A stretch of DNA of 64,000 nt from Clostridiales bacterium (GCA_015069465.1 SVIO01000001.1:1-64000); one strand, 5' to 3'. Numbered from the stretch's first letter, positions 37,940-47,406 are shown. Numbers and translations are program-made. Notes: generated by a model from the letters alone, not told the origin.

Positions 37940-38602
37940 TTATTTACAAATAACATCTAGCGCCTTTAAGATAATATCAGGGAAGCCTTTGCCAACAGTC
38001 ATTAAGTTTTGGTAAAATTGTTCTTGTGCAGTGCCGTTTCCATAAACATCGCTTATGCCTTTTATCATAACAAGTGGCACATTATTTGATGTGCAAACTT
38101 GTGCAATTGCACCTGCTTCCATGTCTCTTAAACTGCAACCTATTTCATTTATTGAGTTAATATCATTTACATCGTTTGTAAACCTATCGGCACTTGCTAC
38201 TCTGCTGGTTTTAAGAAAATCAAGTCCTTTTGTATAAGTGTCAAAATAAACCGTGTTGTATTCTTGAATATAGCCTAGTGGTACGCCGTCGAGCTGTCTT
38301 AAATCAAAATCAAATTGACAGCATTTGTCTATTAAATAGTAGTTTAAGATTTCCACGCTATTATTCATGCCACCACAAGTGCCAAAGTTGAAAACAAAAT
38401 CAGGGTTATATTTATCAATCAAAAGTTGGGTCGTAAGGGCAGCGCTAACTTTACCTATGCCACTAATTGCGATTATAACTTCTTTACCTTTTAATGTGCA
38501 AGAATAACAAGGTTTATCGGCAAGATTAAATTCTTTCAAGTTTTCTGCTCGTTTTAGTAGTTCTTCTGCTTCTTTTTTTAATGCTATAACAAAACAAATC
38601 AT
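37940..38602 (-). CDS. 5'-methylthioadenosine/S-adenosylhomocysteine nucleosidase-like protein
   Basis: A 220-residue nucleoside phosphorylase-fold protein. The N-terminal strand MICFVIALKKEAEELL, SGIGKVSAALTTQLL near 50, FGTCGGMN near 79, DMEAGAIAQVC near 160 and KGISDVYG near 177 (Asp of the active site) fit MTA/SAH nucleosidases, which recycle by-products of SAM use. I start at 38602, where AAGGTG precedes the ATG; a longer frame to 38641 is unlikely. Only plus-strand genes flank it. Confidence 0.75.
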   Translation of the reverse strand: MICFVIALKKEAEELLKRAENLKEFNLADKPCYSCTLKGKEVIIAISGIGKVSAALTTQLLIDKYNPDFVFNFGTCGGMNNSVEILNYYLIDKCCQFDFDLRQLDGVPLGYIQEYNTVYFDTYTKGLDFLKTSRVASADRFTNDVNDINSINEIGCSLRDMEAGAIAQVCTSNNVPLVMIKGISDVYGNGTAQEQFYQNLMTVGKGFPDIILKALDVICK

Positions 38603-38629
38603 ATTTTTCACCTTAAAATTAGTGCAAAT

Positions 38630-38658
38630 ATTATACCACACAATAAATTTTAAGTCAA
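38630..38658 (-). promoter_or_regulatory. Promoter of the nucleosidase gene
   Basis: Read on the minus strand: TTGACT, 17 bp, TATAAT (38635-38630), about 28 bp upstream of the ATG at 38602. Confidence 0.65.
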
Positions 38659-38711
38659 TAATTAACTCTTTAAATAATGTGATTTATATTACATATAAAA
38701 GCCAAATATAT

Positions 38712-38740
38712 TTTACAAAAAAAAATAATTGTGATATACT
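38712..38740 (+). promoter_or_regulatory. Promoter of pncB
   Basis: TTTACA (38712-38717), 17 bp, TATACT (38735-38740), about 45 bp before the ATG. Confidence 0.6.
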
Positions 38741-38784
38741 AGTTAAGATAATGGACAAATATTATTTTATAATGGGAGAATAAT

Positions 38785-40239
38785 ATGGAAAAAAGGAATT
38801 TGACATTACTCACAGATTTATATCAACTAACCATGATGAACGGATACCTAAATCACGGAAAGACTGATGAGATTGCCATTTTTGACGTCTTTTTTCGCCA
38901 AAATAATATGATTACTTATTCGCTTGCTTGTGGCTTAGAGCAAGTGGTTGACTATATTTTGAATTTAAGATTTTTAGAAGAAGAAATTGAATACCTAAAA
39001 GGCTTAAATATCTTTAGTCAAAATTTTTTAGACTACTTAAGAAGTTTTAAGTTTACAGGTGATATTTATGCTGTCCCTGAAGGCACGGTTGTTTTTCCAG
39101 GCGAGCCTATTATAACAGTAAAAGCACCTATAATAGAAGCGCAACTCATAGAAACGGCAATTCTAAATATGGTAAACTTTCAAACACTTATTGCAACAAA
39201 AGCAGCAAAAGTTTGTTCTGCTGCTAAAGGTGATGTTGTAATGGAGTTTGGACTTCGCAGAGCGCAAGCCCCAGATGCTGGTATTTATGGTGCAAGGGCT
39301 GCTGTTATCGGTGGTTGTAATTCAACATCTAACGTCCTTGCTGGTAAAATGTTCGATATTCCTGTTGCAGGAACTCACGCACACAGTTGGGTTATGAATT
39401 TTAAAGACGAATATACTGCTTTTATGGAATATGCTAAAACATATCCAGATAATGCGCTTTTACTCGTTGATACTTATGACACGCTAAATCAAGGCGTGCC
39501 AAACGCAATTAAGGTTTTTGATTATTTATCAAAAAATGGGCATAAACCAAAAGGGATTAGATTAGATTCTGGTGACCTTGCGTACTTATCTAAAAAAGCA
39601 AGAAAAATGCTTGATGATGCAGGTTATCCAGATACAATTATATGTGCATCGGGCGATTTAGATGAATATTCGATATCATCATTAAAAAGTCAAGGCGCAA
39701 AAATCAATTCTTGGGGTGTTGGAACAAAACTTATAACTAGCGCTGATATGCCGGCGCTTGGTGGCGTTTATAAACTTGCTGCCGTTATTGATAAGGATGG
39801 AAACGAAACACCAAAAATTAAACTTAGCGAAAATGTTGTAAAGATTACTAACCCAGGATTTAAGAATATCTATAGGGTATATGATAAAGCAACAGGAAAG
39901 GCAGAAGCAGACTGTATTTTTCTTAGAAGTGAACAAGAAATTGACCAAACAAAACCATTGGTTTTAACCCATCAAACGGACAGATGGAAAAAGATTACAT
40001 TTGAAAATTACGAAGTTAGAAAATTACAAGTTGATGTAATAAAAAATGGTAAACTTGTATATGAGTTGCCATCACTTAAGCAAATCAAAGAATATACTTG
40101 TCAAGAACTCGAGAGTTTTTGGGATGAATATAAGCGTCTTGACAAACCACATTTATATAAAGTCGATTTGTCAGACACCCTTTATGAGTTAAAGAGCAGT
40201 ATGCTTGATAAAATTAGGGCGACAAAAGTAAATCCTTAA
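38785..40239 (+). CDS. pncB: Nicotinate phosphoribosyltransferase
   Basis: A 484-residue enzyme of NAD salvage, forming nicotinate mononucleotide from nicotinate and PRPP. LLTDLYQLTMMNGY (residues 8-21), EFGLRRAQAPDAG near 153, the active-site GTHAHSWVMNF near 196, and RLDSGDLAYLSKKAR near 258 are typical of the long Firmicutes type. The ATG follows GGGAGA. The DivIVA-like gene starts 18 bp later with an unusual TTG, so the two may share a transcript. Confidence 0.93.
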   Translation: MEKRNLTLLTDLYQLTMMNGYLNHGKTDEIAIFDVFFRQNNMITYSLACGLEQVVDYILNLRFLEEEIEYLKGLNIFSQNFLDYLRSFKFTGDIYAVPEGTVVFPGEPIITVKAPIIEAQLIETAILNMVNFQTLIATKAAKVCSAAKGDVVMEFGLRRAQAPDAGIYGARAAVIGGCNSTSNVLAGKMFDIPVAGTHAHSWVMNFKDEYTAFMEYAKTYPDNALLLVDTYDTLNQGVPNAIKVFDYLSKNGHKPKGIRLDSGDLAYLSKKARKMLDDAGYPDTIICASGDLDEYSISSLKSQGAKINSWGVGTKLITSADMPALGGVYKLAAVIDKDGNETPKIKLSENVVKITNPGFKNIYRVYDKATGKAEADCIFLRSEQEIDQTKPLVLTHQTDRWKKITFENYEVRKLQVDVIKNGKLVYELPSLKQIKEYTCQELESFWDEYKRLDKPHLYKVDLSDTLYELKSSMLDKIRATKVNP

Positions 40240-40257
40240 ACTTCGGAGAGAATAAAG

Positions 40258-40842
40258 TTGGAATTAGATAAGAGAAAATATAATCGTGACCAAGTTAATG
40301 CTATTATAGAAGCGTATAAAGAAAAATATGAAAACTTAGTGGCAGACCTTAGGTCAAGAATTAGCGAACTTGGAAATGAAAATAAGTCGCTTTTAGAACA
40401 AGTTGAACAATATTCAAATAGAGAAAGACTTATCATTAAGGCGCTAGAAAGTGCTGAAGAAAAGGCTGAACAAATAAAAGAGCAAGCGCAACTTGAGTAT
40501 GTTCTTGAATTGCAACGCCTAAAAGAATTTATTAAAAAATGGGATAAATATTTTGTTGCGCTTAAAGAAAAATACCCATGTGATGCTACAAAGAAGGCGC
40601 TAGATATAAAAAAACAAGTGGAAGAAGTGGCTAAAGAAGACGATGCGAAAGAATGCATAGAAAAACTTGATGAAATGATAAGTGAACAAAATAGAGCCTT
40701 TAATCCTAAAAGTAAGATTAAAGAATATATCTCAGCAACTACAAGTGAAAATGGTTTTAACATAAACGAAGTTTTGAACCCAGGTAAATTAGAGTTGGAG
40801 GATTTATGCAAGGAATTGGGGCTAATAGAAGAAAGCGAGTAA
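40258..40842 (+). CDS. DivIVA-like coiled-coil protein
   Basis: A 194-residue, highly charged coiled-coil protein. The first 80 residues (KYNRDQVNAIIEAYKEKYE, then heptad-like repeats) resemble DivIVA/GpsB-type domains. The C terminus has a second helical region ending LCKELGLIEESE. The start is TTG at 40258 behind GGAGAG. The last 37 nt overlap the lspA start. A long minus-strand ORF opposite this gene is a composition artefact. Role in division or polar organisation is inferred from the domain only. Confidence 0.6.
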   Translation: MELDKRKYNRDQVNAIIEAYKEKYENLVADLRSRISELGNENKSLLEQVEQYSNRERLIIKALESAEEKAEQIKEQAQLEYVLELQRLKEFIKKWDKYFVALKEKYPCDATKKALDIKKQVEEVAKEDDAKECIEKLDEMISEQNRAFNPKSKIKEYISATTSENGFNINEVLNPGKLELEDLCKELGLIEESE

Positions 40843-41348
40843 TAATTGAAATTTTATTTTTAATTTTACTTATAGCACTTATCGCTGTTGACCAAATTAC
40901 AAAATATCACTTTTCGCATGAATTGACCCTTTATGAAGTTAAACCTGTAATAAAAGATTTCTTTTATTTTAGTTATACAATAAACACGGGTGCTGCATGG
41001 AGTTTTTTAGCCGATGCAACTTGGGGGCAAACATTTTTTAAGATATTAACAGCATTTGCACTTGTTGTTTTTTGGGCAATGTATATTTATTCTGTTAAAA
41101 AAGGCTATAAATGGCTAAAAGTTAGTCTAATTTTTTTAATTAGTGGCACTTTGGGCAATTTTATTGATAGAATTAGTATAAATGGCGTTATTGACTTTAT
41201 AGGTTTTACTTTTGGGGAATATAATTTTCCTATATTTAACTTAGCAGACACCTTTTTAGTTGTGGGGGTAATAATGCTCATTATTCAGTTTTTATTTATT
41301 GATAAAAACGCAGTTTTTAAGAGGGGAAATGCAAGTAAAGACATTTAA
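40806..41348 (+). CDS. lspA: Lipoprotein signal peptidase LspA
   Basis: A 180-residue polytopic aspartyl peptidase (signal peptidase II) that trims prolipoproteins in the membrane. Four membrane segments and the family motifs VDQITKY near 26, GTLGNFIDRI near 118 and FPIFNLADTFLVVG near 140 are present; the two catalytic Asp residues are in NFIDR and NLADT. The ATG follows GGAGG inside the upstream gene. Its substrates would include the lipoproteins at 47622 and 57239. Confidence 0.93.
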   Translation: MQGIGANRRKRVIIEILFLILLIALIAVDQITKYHFSHELTLYEVKPVIKDFFYFSYTINTGAAWSFLADATWGQTFFKILTAFALVVFWAMYIYSVKKGYKWLKVSLIFLISGTLGNFIDRISINGVIDFIGFTFGEYNFPIFNLADTFLVVGVIMLIIQFLFIDKNAVFKRGNASKDI

Positions 41349-42228
41349 TATTACAGACACACAAAACCAAAGAATTGATGTTTATTTAGCAAGTCAGTTA
41401 GAATTAACTCGTTCTCACATAAAAAAACTTTGCGATAATGGAAATGTCAAAGTATGTGGAAAGGCTGTAAAATCAAGCAAAATTCTTAAAAATCAAGATA
41501 TTATTGAAGTTTTAATGCCTGAAAATCAAAATTTGGATATAGAACCAAAAGACCTGCCACTTAACATTGTTTATCAAGATAATGACATTGCTGTTATAGA
41601 TAAGCCACAAGGCATAACCGTTCATGCAGGAAATGGCACGAAGGGTGACACTCTTGTTAATGCACTTTTATATCATTTGGACAATTTGTCAGGTATAAAC
41701 GGCGTTATAAGACCGGGAATTGTGCACAGAATTGACAAAAACACATCAGGATTATTAGTTGTTGCAAAAAATGATAAAGCACATATCAGCCTTGCAAAAC
41801 AACTTGAAGATAAAACTTGTCATAGGACATATATTGCACTTCTTGAAGGTGTGCTAAAAGAAGATAGTGGCACAATAACAACATACATATCAAGAAGTGA
41901 AAAAGATAGAACAAAAATGGCAGTTTCTAACAGTGGAAGGCTTGCAATAACCAATTTTAAGGTTATAAAGCGTTATAGTCAACACACTTTATGCGAATTT
42001 AATCTAAAAACGGGCAGAACTCACCAAATAAGAGTGCATGCAAAGCATATAGGGCATCCTATTGTTGGCGACGATAAATATGGATATAAAAATCAAAAAT
42101 TCAAACTAGATGGACAATTATTACACGCTTGTAAACTTGAGTTTGTGCATCCAACAACAAATAAAAAAGTAAGTTTTACAAGTGAAATCCCATCATATTT
42201 TGAAAAAATATTAAAAGGCTTAAGGTAA
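41329..42228 (+). CDS. rluD: RluD-family 23S rRNA pseudouridine synthase
   Basis: A 299-residue enzyme with an N-terminal S4 RNA-binding domain (QRIDVYLASQLELTRSHI, residues about 12-29) and a pseudouridine synthase domain. Catalytic Asp is in HRIDKNTSGLLVVAK near 134, and TGRTHQIRVH lies near 228. The start at 41329 has AGAGGGG; a TTG ten codons upstream is less likely. It overlaps lspA by 20 nt. Which uridines it modifies cannot be told from the sequence. Confidence 0.88.
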   Translation: MQVKTFNITDTQNQRIDVYLASQLELTRSHIKKLCDNGNVKVCGKAVKSSKILKNQDIIEVLMPENQNLDIEPKDLPLNIVYQDNDIAVIDKPQGITVHAGNGTKGDTLVNALLYHLDNLSGINGVIRPGIVHRIDKNTSGLLVVAKNDKAHISLAKQLEDKTCHRTYIALLEGVLKEDSGTITTYISRSEKDRTKMAVSNSGRLAITNFKVIKRYSQHTLCEFNLKTGRTHQIRVHAKHIGHPIVGDDKYGYKNQKFKLDGQLLHACKLEFVHPTTNKKVSFTSEIPSYFEKILKGLR

Positions 42229-42229
42229 A

Positions 42230-42757
42230 ATGCAAGTAAAAAGAGTGTTAATGGATGCTTTGGCTATTGAAAGAGCACTAAAGCGTATATCTCATGAAAT
42301 CATTGAAAATAATAAAGGTGTAAAAAACATCGTTATGCTTGGTATTGCTAAAGGTGGTATTCCTGTTTGCGAGAAACTAGCAAGCAACATTTTGGATATA
42401 GAAAACGTAAAAATACCTATCGGTAGCCTTGATATAACAAATTTTAGAGATGATGTTTTGCAAAATTGTGCAGATAATAAACCTTCTTTAGAGTCTATTG
42501 GTTTTTCGCTTCAAGGTAAGGATGTTGTTCTTTGCGATGATGTTCTATATACGGGAAGGACGGTTCGTGCAGGAATTGAAGCAGTTATAAAATTAGGCAG
42601 ACCAAAGAGTATTCAACTTGCAGTTTTGATTGATAGAGGGCATAGAGAATTGCCAATTAGGGCAGATTATGTTGGCAAAAATGTGCCAACTTCCAAGGAA
42701 GAAAGTGTGAGCGTTCAAATGGCAAATGGTGATAATTCAGTAATTTTATGCCAATAA
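42230..42757 (+). CDS. pyrR: PyrR bifunctional regulator / uracil phosphoribosyltransferase
   Basis: A 175-residue PRTase-fold protein. LGIAKGGIPV near residue 43, the PRPP motif VVLCDDVLYTGRTVRAG near 104-120, and the C-terminal LIDRGHRELPIRADYVGKNVP are diagnostic of PyrR. PyrR binds pyr mRNA in response to UMP and makes UMP from uracil. No pyr attenuator is visible near it here. It starts one base after rluD. Confidence 0.92.
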   Translation: MQVKRVLMDALAIERALKRISHEIIENNKGVKNIVMLGIAKGGIPVCEKLASNILDIENVKIPIGSLDITNFRDDVLQNCADNKPSLESIGFSLQGKDVVLCDDVLYTGRTVRAGIEAVIKLGRPKSIQLAVLIDRGHRELPIRADYVGKNVPTSKEESVSVQMANGDNSVILCQ

Positions 42758-42783
42758 AAAATAAGTAAAAGGAAGGAAAAATT

Positions 42784-44100
42784 GTGGCAAAACCATTAGT
42801 GGCAATTGTAGGAAGACCTAACGTTGGCAAATCTACATTTTTTAATAAAGTTGTTGGAAAGAAAATTTCTATCGTAGAAAATTTCCCAGGTGTTACTCGT
42901 GATAGGCTATATGCTGATGCAGAGTGGTGTGGGAATTGTTTTACTTTGGTCGATACGGGTGGACTAGAATTAAAGTCAACCGACCAAATGTGGAAGCATA
43001 TTCAAAAGCAAGCAGAAATCGCTATTGAAACGGCAGATGTAATTATACTTTTTACTGATGCAAAAACAGGCTTAAATTCTTCTGATGAAGATGTTGCAAT
43101 GAAACTTAGAAAGTCAGGCAAGCCTGTCGTTCTAGCAGTAAACAAACTTGATAATTATGAGCCAGAAAAACTTTATGAGTTTTATAATCTTGGTCTTGGT
43201 GAACCTTATGGAATTTCGGCAGAACATGGCACGGGAATAGGTGAACTATTAGATGATGTTGTGTCTAAATTTAAGAGTATTGGAACTAAAGATGATGATG
43301 ATTCATTGCATCTAGCAGTGGTTGGAAAGCCAAATGCTGGTAAATCAAGTTTATGTAATAAATTACTAGGGTTTGATAGGACCATTGTGTCAGACATAGC
43401 AGGCACAACAAGAGATGCTATAGACACACCTTTTATATATAATGACAAGAAATATACGCTTATTGATACTGCTGGCATTAGAAAGAAGAAAAGCGTTCAA
43501 GAAGACCTTGAATATTATAGTGTTTTAAGGGCTTTAGGGGCTATTAGAAGGGCTGACGTATGCATAATTATGATTGATGCAGAGCAAGGAATTACCGAGC
43601 AAGACGTTAAAATTTGTGGGTATGTTCACGAGCAAGGAAAGCCATCTGTTATAGTTATGAACAAGTGGGATTTGATTGAAAAAGATACAAATACAATCAA
43701 TATTTTTAACAACGATTTAAAAGAAAATCTTAAATTTATGGATTATATTTTGCCTGTTTATGTGTCTGCAAAAACGGGTCAAAGAACGGATAAAATTTTA
43801 GATTTGTCTTTAAGAGCAGTTGAAAATGCTACAAGAAGAATTACTACGGGTGCATTAAATGACCTTATTTTAGACTGTGTTAGAGCAAACGAACCACCAT
43901 CAGTAAATGGAAAAAGACTTAAAATTAAGTTTGCAACACAACTCTCGTCGAACCCACCAACTTTCATTTTATTCGTTAATGACAGCACTTTAATGCACTT
44001 TTCATATAGGCGTTATTTAGAAAACTGTTTAAGGAAGGCGTTTGATTTTTCAGGAACGCCAATTAAGATTATTGTAAGGGAAAATAGCGAAGATGATTGA
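42784..44100 (+). CDS. der: Ribosome-associated GTPase Der (EngA)
   Basis: A 438-residue protein with two consecutive GTPase domains: first P-loop GRPNVGKST near residues 10-18, second GKPNAGKSS near 182-190, and NKxD motifs NKLD and NKWD in each. The C-terminal KH-like domain ends near YRRYLENCLRKAFDF. It is needed for assembly of the large ribosomal subunit. GTG start at 42784 behind AAGGAAGG. Overlaps plsY by 8 nt. Confidence 0.95.
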   Translation: MAKPLVAIVGRPNVGKSTFFNKVVGKKISIVENFPGVTRDRLYADAEWCGNCFTLVDTGGLELKSTDQMWKHIQKQAEIAIETADVIILFTDAKTGLNSSDEDVAMKLRKSGKPVVLAVNKLDNYEPEKLYEFYNLGLGEPYGISAEHGTGIGELLDDVVSKFKSIGTKDDDDSLHLAVVGKPNAGKSSLCNKLLGFDRTIVSDIAGTTRDAIDTPFIYNDKKYTLIDTAGIRKKKSVQEDLEYYSVLRALGAIRRADVCIIMIDAEQGITEQDVKICGYVHEQGKPSVIVMNKWDLIEKDTNTINIFNNDLKENLKFMDYILPVYVSAKTGQRTDKILDLSLRAVENATRRITTGALNDLILDCVRANEPPSVNGKRLKIKFATQLSSNPPTFILFVNDSTLMHFSYRRYLENCLRKAFDFSGTPIKIIVRENSEDD

Positions 44101-44881
44101 TGGTGTTATTTTAGTAATTTTTGCTCTTGCAAGTTATATGTTTGGCAATGTAAATTGGGCAATAATTATATCCAAAACCAAAAATAAAGACATTAGAAAA
44201 ATGGGCAGTGGAAACCCAGGCACGCTAAACATGAGTCGAAACTTAGGACTTAAGTTTGGGCTTTTAACCTTTTTTCTTGATATAATGAAGGGTGTGGTGC
44301 CAACGCTGTTAGCATTTTTTGTGTTTAAGGGCAAATATTTTGAAAACAGTCAGTTTGCAATATCAGACTTTGCAATATATCTTTGTGGATTATGTGTTGT
44401 ATTAGGTCACATTTATCCTGTTGTTTTCAAATTTAAGGGTGGAAAAGGAATTGCATCAACGATAGGCGTATTTTTAGTATGTGAGTCGGTTTATGGTTGG
44501 GAATGGGCTGTTATTATAATAATGGCACTAGTTGCAGCCTTGGTGTTTATATATTTAACCGAATTTGGCGCAATGGGCTCTTTTATTGCAATAACTCCAC
44601 CAGCGATTGCAAGTTTGATAAGACTTTTTAATGTATATGGCTCTTTTACCTTTGAAACAGCGCCAATAACATCGACATTATATGTTGTAACAAATACTTT
44701 AGTATTTGCGATTTGCTTATTTACATGGCTTGCACATAGACATAATATAGAAAGAATGCTTGCAGGTGAAGAACACCCAACATCAATTAAAGAAATGGTG
44801 GTAAAAATGAAGGCTAAAAAGGCTTTGGCAAAAAAAGAACAAGAAATGCAAGAGCAAGAAAAAATGCAAGAAAACAAATAG
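44093..44881 (+). CDS. plsY: Glycerol-3-phosphate acyltransferase PlsY
   Basis: A 262-residue polytopic membrane enzyme transferring acyl groups from acyl phosphate to glycerol-3-phosphate. The conserved motifs GSGNPGTLNMSRNLG near residues 38-52, GHIYPVVFKFKGGKGIAS near 104-121 and the C-terminal AHRHNIERMLAGEE are present. About 35 Lys/Glu-rich residues extend beyond the usual end as a cytoplasmic tail. Its ATG lies inside the end of der. Confidence 0.9.
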   Translation: MIDGVILVIFALASYMFGNVNWAIIISKTKNKDIRKMGSGNPGTLNMSRNLGLKFGLLTFFLDIMKGVVPTLLAFFVFKGKYFENSQFAISDFAIYLCGLCVVLGHIYPVVFKFKGGKGIASTIGVFLVCESVYGWEWAVIIIMALVAALVFIYLTEFGAMGSFIAITPPAIASLIRLFNVYGSFTFETAPITSTLYVVTNTLVFAICLFTWLAHRHNIERMLAGEEHPTSIKEMVVKMKAKKALAKKEQEMQEQEKMQENK

Positions 44882-44903
44882 AAAAAATTAAATAGATAAA
44901 TAT

Positions 44904-44932
44904 TCATAACGAGGCAAAATCTCTCATATATT
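44904..44932 (+). promoter_or_regulatory. Sigma-E-like promoter of spoIVA
   Basis: TCATAAC (44904-44910), 14 bp, CATATATT (44925-44932) fits the sigma-E pattern (ATA-type -35 and CATA-type -10 at 14-bp spacing). spoIVA is sigma-E dependent in Bacillus, which supports the reading. Confidence 0.65.
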
Positions 44933-44960
44933 ATTGTTGTAATATGTGGGAGGTTTTTTT

Positions 44961-46439
44961 ATGGAAAAATTTGATATTTATAAAGATATTGCAAGCCGAA
45001 CAAACGGCGATATCTATATAGGTGTTGTAGGCCCTGTTCGTACGGGAAAATCTACTTTTATAACTAAATTTATGCAAACACTAGTTGTTCCAAACATAAG
45101 TAACAAATTGCAAAAGCAAATTGCACTTGATGAAATGCCACAATCGGCAGATGGAAAGATGGTGATGACTACTCAACCAAAATTTGTTCCTGCAAACGCA
45201 GTAAAAGTTCAGTTTAAGAATAAATCTACTGCAAATGTAAGGCTTGTTGACTGTGTTGGGTATATGGTTGATGGTGCTTTAGGACATCAAGAAGAAGGCA
45301 AGCCAAGGCTTGTAAAAACGCCTTGGGATAATAACGAAATTCCTTTTGAAAATGCTGCCGAAATTGGCACGAAGAAAGTCATCAGTGAATACTCGACGAT
45401 TGGCATTGTTATGACAACTGATGGCAGTTTTGGAGAGATTGAAAGAGATAGTTATGTTCAAGCCGAAAATAAAACAATTAACGAACTAAAAAAGTTAAAT
45501 AAACCATTTATAATAGTGTTAAACTGCAAAAATCCAGCCGAAAAAAGTTCAGTTGAACTTGCTAATTCGCTTGAAAATAAACATGGAGTTCCTGTAGTAT
45601 GCGTAAATGCGTTAGAGATGGAAATTGATGATATAAGCATGATTATGGAAAGGGTTTTAATGCAATTTCCAATGGTAACATTAAATATAAATTTACCAAA
45701 ATGGATGCAAGCGCTTCCAGCAGAAAATGATATTATTTCAGAGATTATTCAAAACGTAAAACAGCACTCAGTAAGTATGAAAAAAATGTGTGATTTTGCT
45801 AATCTAAATGACATGTTTGAGGGTAGTGAAAACATAAGTGAAATTAGGTTAAAAGAATTGAAACTTGGCAAGGGCGAATCGGAGTATGAAATAGTGCCTA
45901 AAGAAGGGCTTTTTTATTCGGTTTTATCTAATCAATGTGGCAATGAAATCACTGATGATTTTGAACTTATGAGATATATTAAATCGTTTGCTGACCAAAA
46001 GAGAAAATACGACAAGATTAGGGGTGCTCTAGAAGAAGCCGAACAAAACGGATATGGGGTTGTTTTGCCAACAATAGATGAGATGAATTTAGAAGAGCCT
46101 GTGCTTGTAAGGCAGGGTGGAAGATATGGTGTAAAACTTAAAGCCTCGGCACCAAGTTTGCACATAATGAAAGTTGATGTTTGCACTGAAGTTGCACCTA
46201 CTGTCGGCACGGAAAAGCAAGGCGAAGACCTTGTGAATTACATAATGAATAAATTTGAAGATAATCCAGCAGGAATTTGGGAAACAAATATGTTTGGAAA
46301 ATCTTTGCACGATTTAGTAAATGAAGGCTTGGCAGGGAAACTTACAACAATGCCAAAAGAAGCGCAATCAAAAATGCGAAAAACATTAACTAGAATCGTC
46401 AACGAAAATAAAGGTGGAATAATCTGTATTTTACTGTAA
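44961..46439 (+). CDS. spoIVA: Spore coat basement-layer ATPase SpoIVA
   Basis: A 492-residue mother-cell protein that polymerises on the forespore surface by ATP hydrolysis and anchors the coat. The N terminus DIYKDIASRTNGDIYIGVVG and Walker A GPVRTGKST (residues 24-32) are near-invariant in the family. LVDCVGYMVDGA near 102, a middle domain, and a C-terminal polymerisation part ending GIICILL follow. The ATG at 44961 follows GGGAGG; an in-frame start five codons earlier is unlikely. It marks the organism as a spore former. Confidence 0.97.
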   Translation: MEKFDIYKDIASRTNGDIYIGVVGPVRTGKSTFITKFMQTLVVPNISNKLQKQIALDEMPQSADGKMVMTTQPKFVPANAVKVQFKNKSTANVRLVDCVGYMVDGALGHQEEGKPRLVKTPWDNNEIPFENAAEIGTKKVISEYSTIGIVMTTDGSFGEIERDSYVQAENKTINELKKLNKPFIIVLNCKNPAEKSSVELANSLENKHGVPVVCVNALEMEIDDISMIMERVLMQFPMVTLNINLPKWMQALPAENDIISEIIQNVKQHSVSMKKMCDFANLNDMFEGSENISEIRLKELKLGKGESEYEIVPKEGLFYSVLSNQCGNEITDDFELMRYIKSFADQKRKYDKIRGALEEAEQNGYGVVLPTIDEMNLEEPVLVRQGGRYGVKLKASAPSLHIMKVDVCTEVAPTVGTEKQGEDLVNYIMNKFEDNPAGIWETNMFGKSLHDLVNEGLAGKLTTMPKEAQSKMRKTLTRIVNENKGGIICILL

Positions 46440-46466
46440 AAATAATGCTTATAAATTTTGCAAAAA

Positions 46467-46498
46467 ACACGCCCAACCATGCATTTGGTTGGGCGTGT
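46467..46498. terminator. Bidirectional-type terminator between spoIVA and araC-like gene
   Basis: A perfect 12-bp stem ACACGCCCAACC/GGTTGGGCGTGT with an 8-nt loop. Read on the minus strand it is followed by TTTTTTG, so it terminates the AraC gene; for spoIVA it is the only hairpin. Confidence 0.8.
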
Positions 46499-46581
46499 AG
46501 ATTATAGAAAAAAATGTATAATTTGACTTATTTTGTAATGTTTTGAACTTTTAAGAAAAAAGTCTTTTATAAACAAAATTT

Positions 46582-47406
46582 TTAGTCTTTTTTATCGCCG
46601 TTTTGGGCATGTAACTTTCTATAATTAGAAGGGTACATACCAACAATGCTTTTAAAGAAATCGCTAAAGTATAATGGGTTATCGGTAAAGCCAAGCGTTT
46701 GTGCAATTTCGGTAATTGAAAGTTGACTTTTTACCAAGAAGTCTTTGGCTTGTGTGATAATAATATTTTGTTTAAATTTTTGTGGGGTCATGCCAAAATG
46801 AGTTTTGAAAATTCTAATAAAATGGTTAATTGACATAAAGCACATCTTTGCACATTCTTGGTTAGAAATGTGTGGATTTTGATACATTGCAACGACAACG
46901 TCTTTTAAAGCAGAAGGTCCACTTTTTTGAATTGAAGCAAGTTCTCTTGGGATGTGGTTAAGAAAAGAGGAAATCAAGGATAGTGCGATGCCTTCGTAAT
47001 TGACATCTTTATTTAGATATTCGCTTATAATTAAATCGAGCAACGAAGAAAGTTTTTCGTTTCTAATATTGCAAGGCGAACCTAAAGGAATATTTAGGTT
47101 TTGGATAATATTATCGACAGTTTTTCCGGCGATATAAAGCCAATAAGAACAAGTTTCTTGAGTGTAGGTAATATCTTGCAAAGATTCTGGCTTAAAAATA
47201 AATAATTGGTTTTTTTGTATGTCTAGATTTAGGTCGTTAACATGAATATTTCCAGATGTAACCAAAACGATAGACCAATCCTTGCGAATGCACGAAATTG
47301 CCGTGTTTTTTTCAGTCAGCATGTTTTTGTAGCAATTTACAAACCCAAAATCTGTGACCTCAAAATCAAAATAATTATTTTTTTGTAATGCGCTAATCGA
47401 TGCCAT
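46582..47406 (-). CDS. AraC-family transcriptional regulator
   Basis: A 274-residue regulator. The N-terminal part (about 1-150) is a cupin-like sensing domain, and the C-terminal 100 residues hold two helix-turn-helix units: ISNQECAKMCFMSINHFIRIFK near 180 and LSITEIAQTLGFTDNPLYFSDFFK near 230, followed by GMYPSNYRK. It is divergent from the ABC importer operon, with a 215-bp shared control region, so it most likely activates that operon in response to an imported saccharide. GGGG precedes the ATG. Confidence 0.88.
   Translation of the reverse strand: MASISALQKNNYFDFEVTDFGFVNCYKNMLTEKNTAISCIRKDWSIVLVTSGNIHVNDLNLDIQKNQLFIFKPESLQDITYTQETCSYWLYIAGKTVDNIIQNLNIPLGSPCNIRNEKLSSLLDLIISEYLNKDVNYEGIALSLISSFLNHIPRELASIQKSGPSALKDVVVAMYQNPHISNQECAKMCFMSINHFIRIFKTHFGMTPQKFKQNIIITQAKDFLVKSQLSITEIAQTLGFTDNPLYFSDFFKSIVGMYPSNYRKLHAQNGDKKD

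Noticed and set aside
40236..40811. 191-codon Ser-rich open frame opposite the DivIVA-like gene
   Set aside because: Produced by reading the complement of Glu/Lys-rich coiled-coil codons; the plus-strand gene has a ribosome-binding site and plausible domain.
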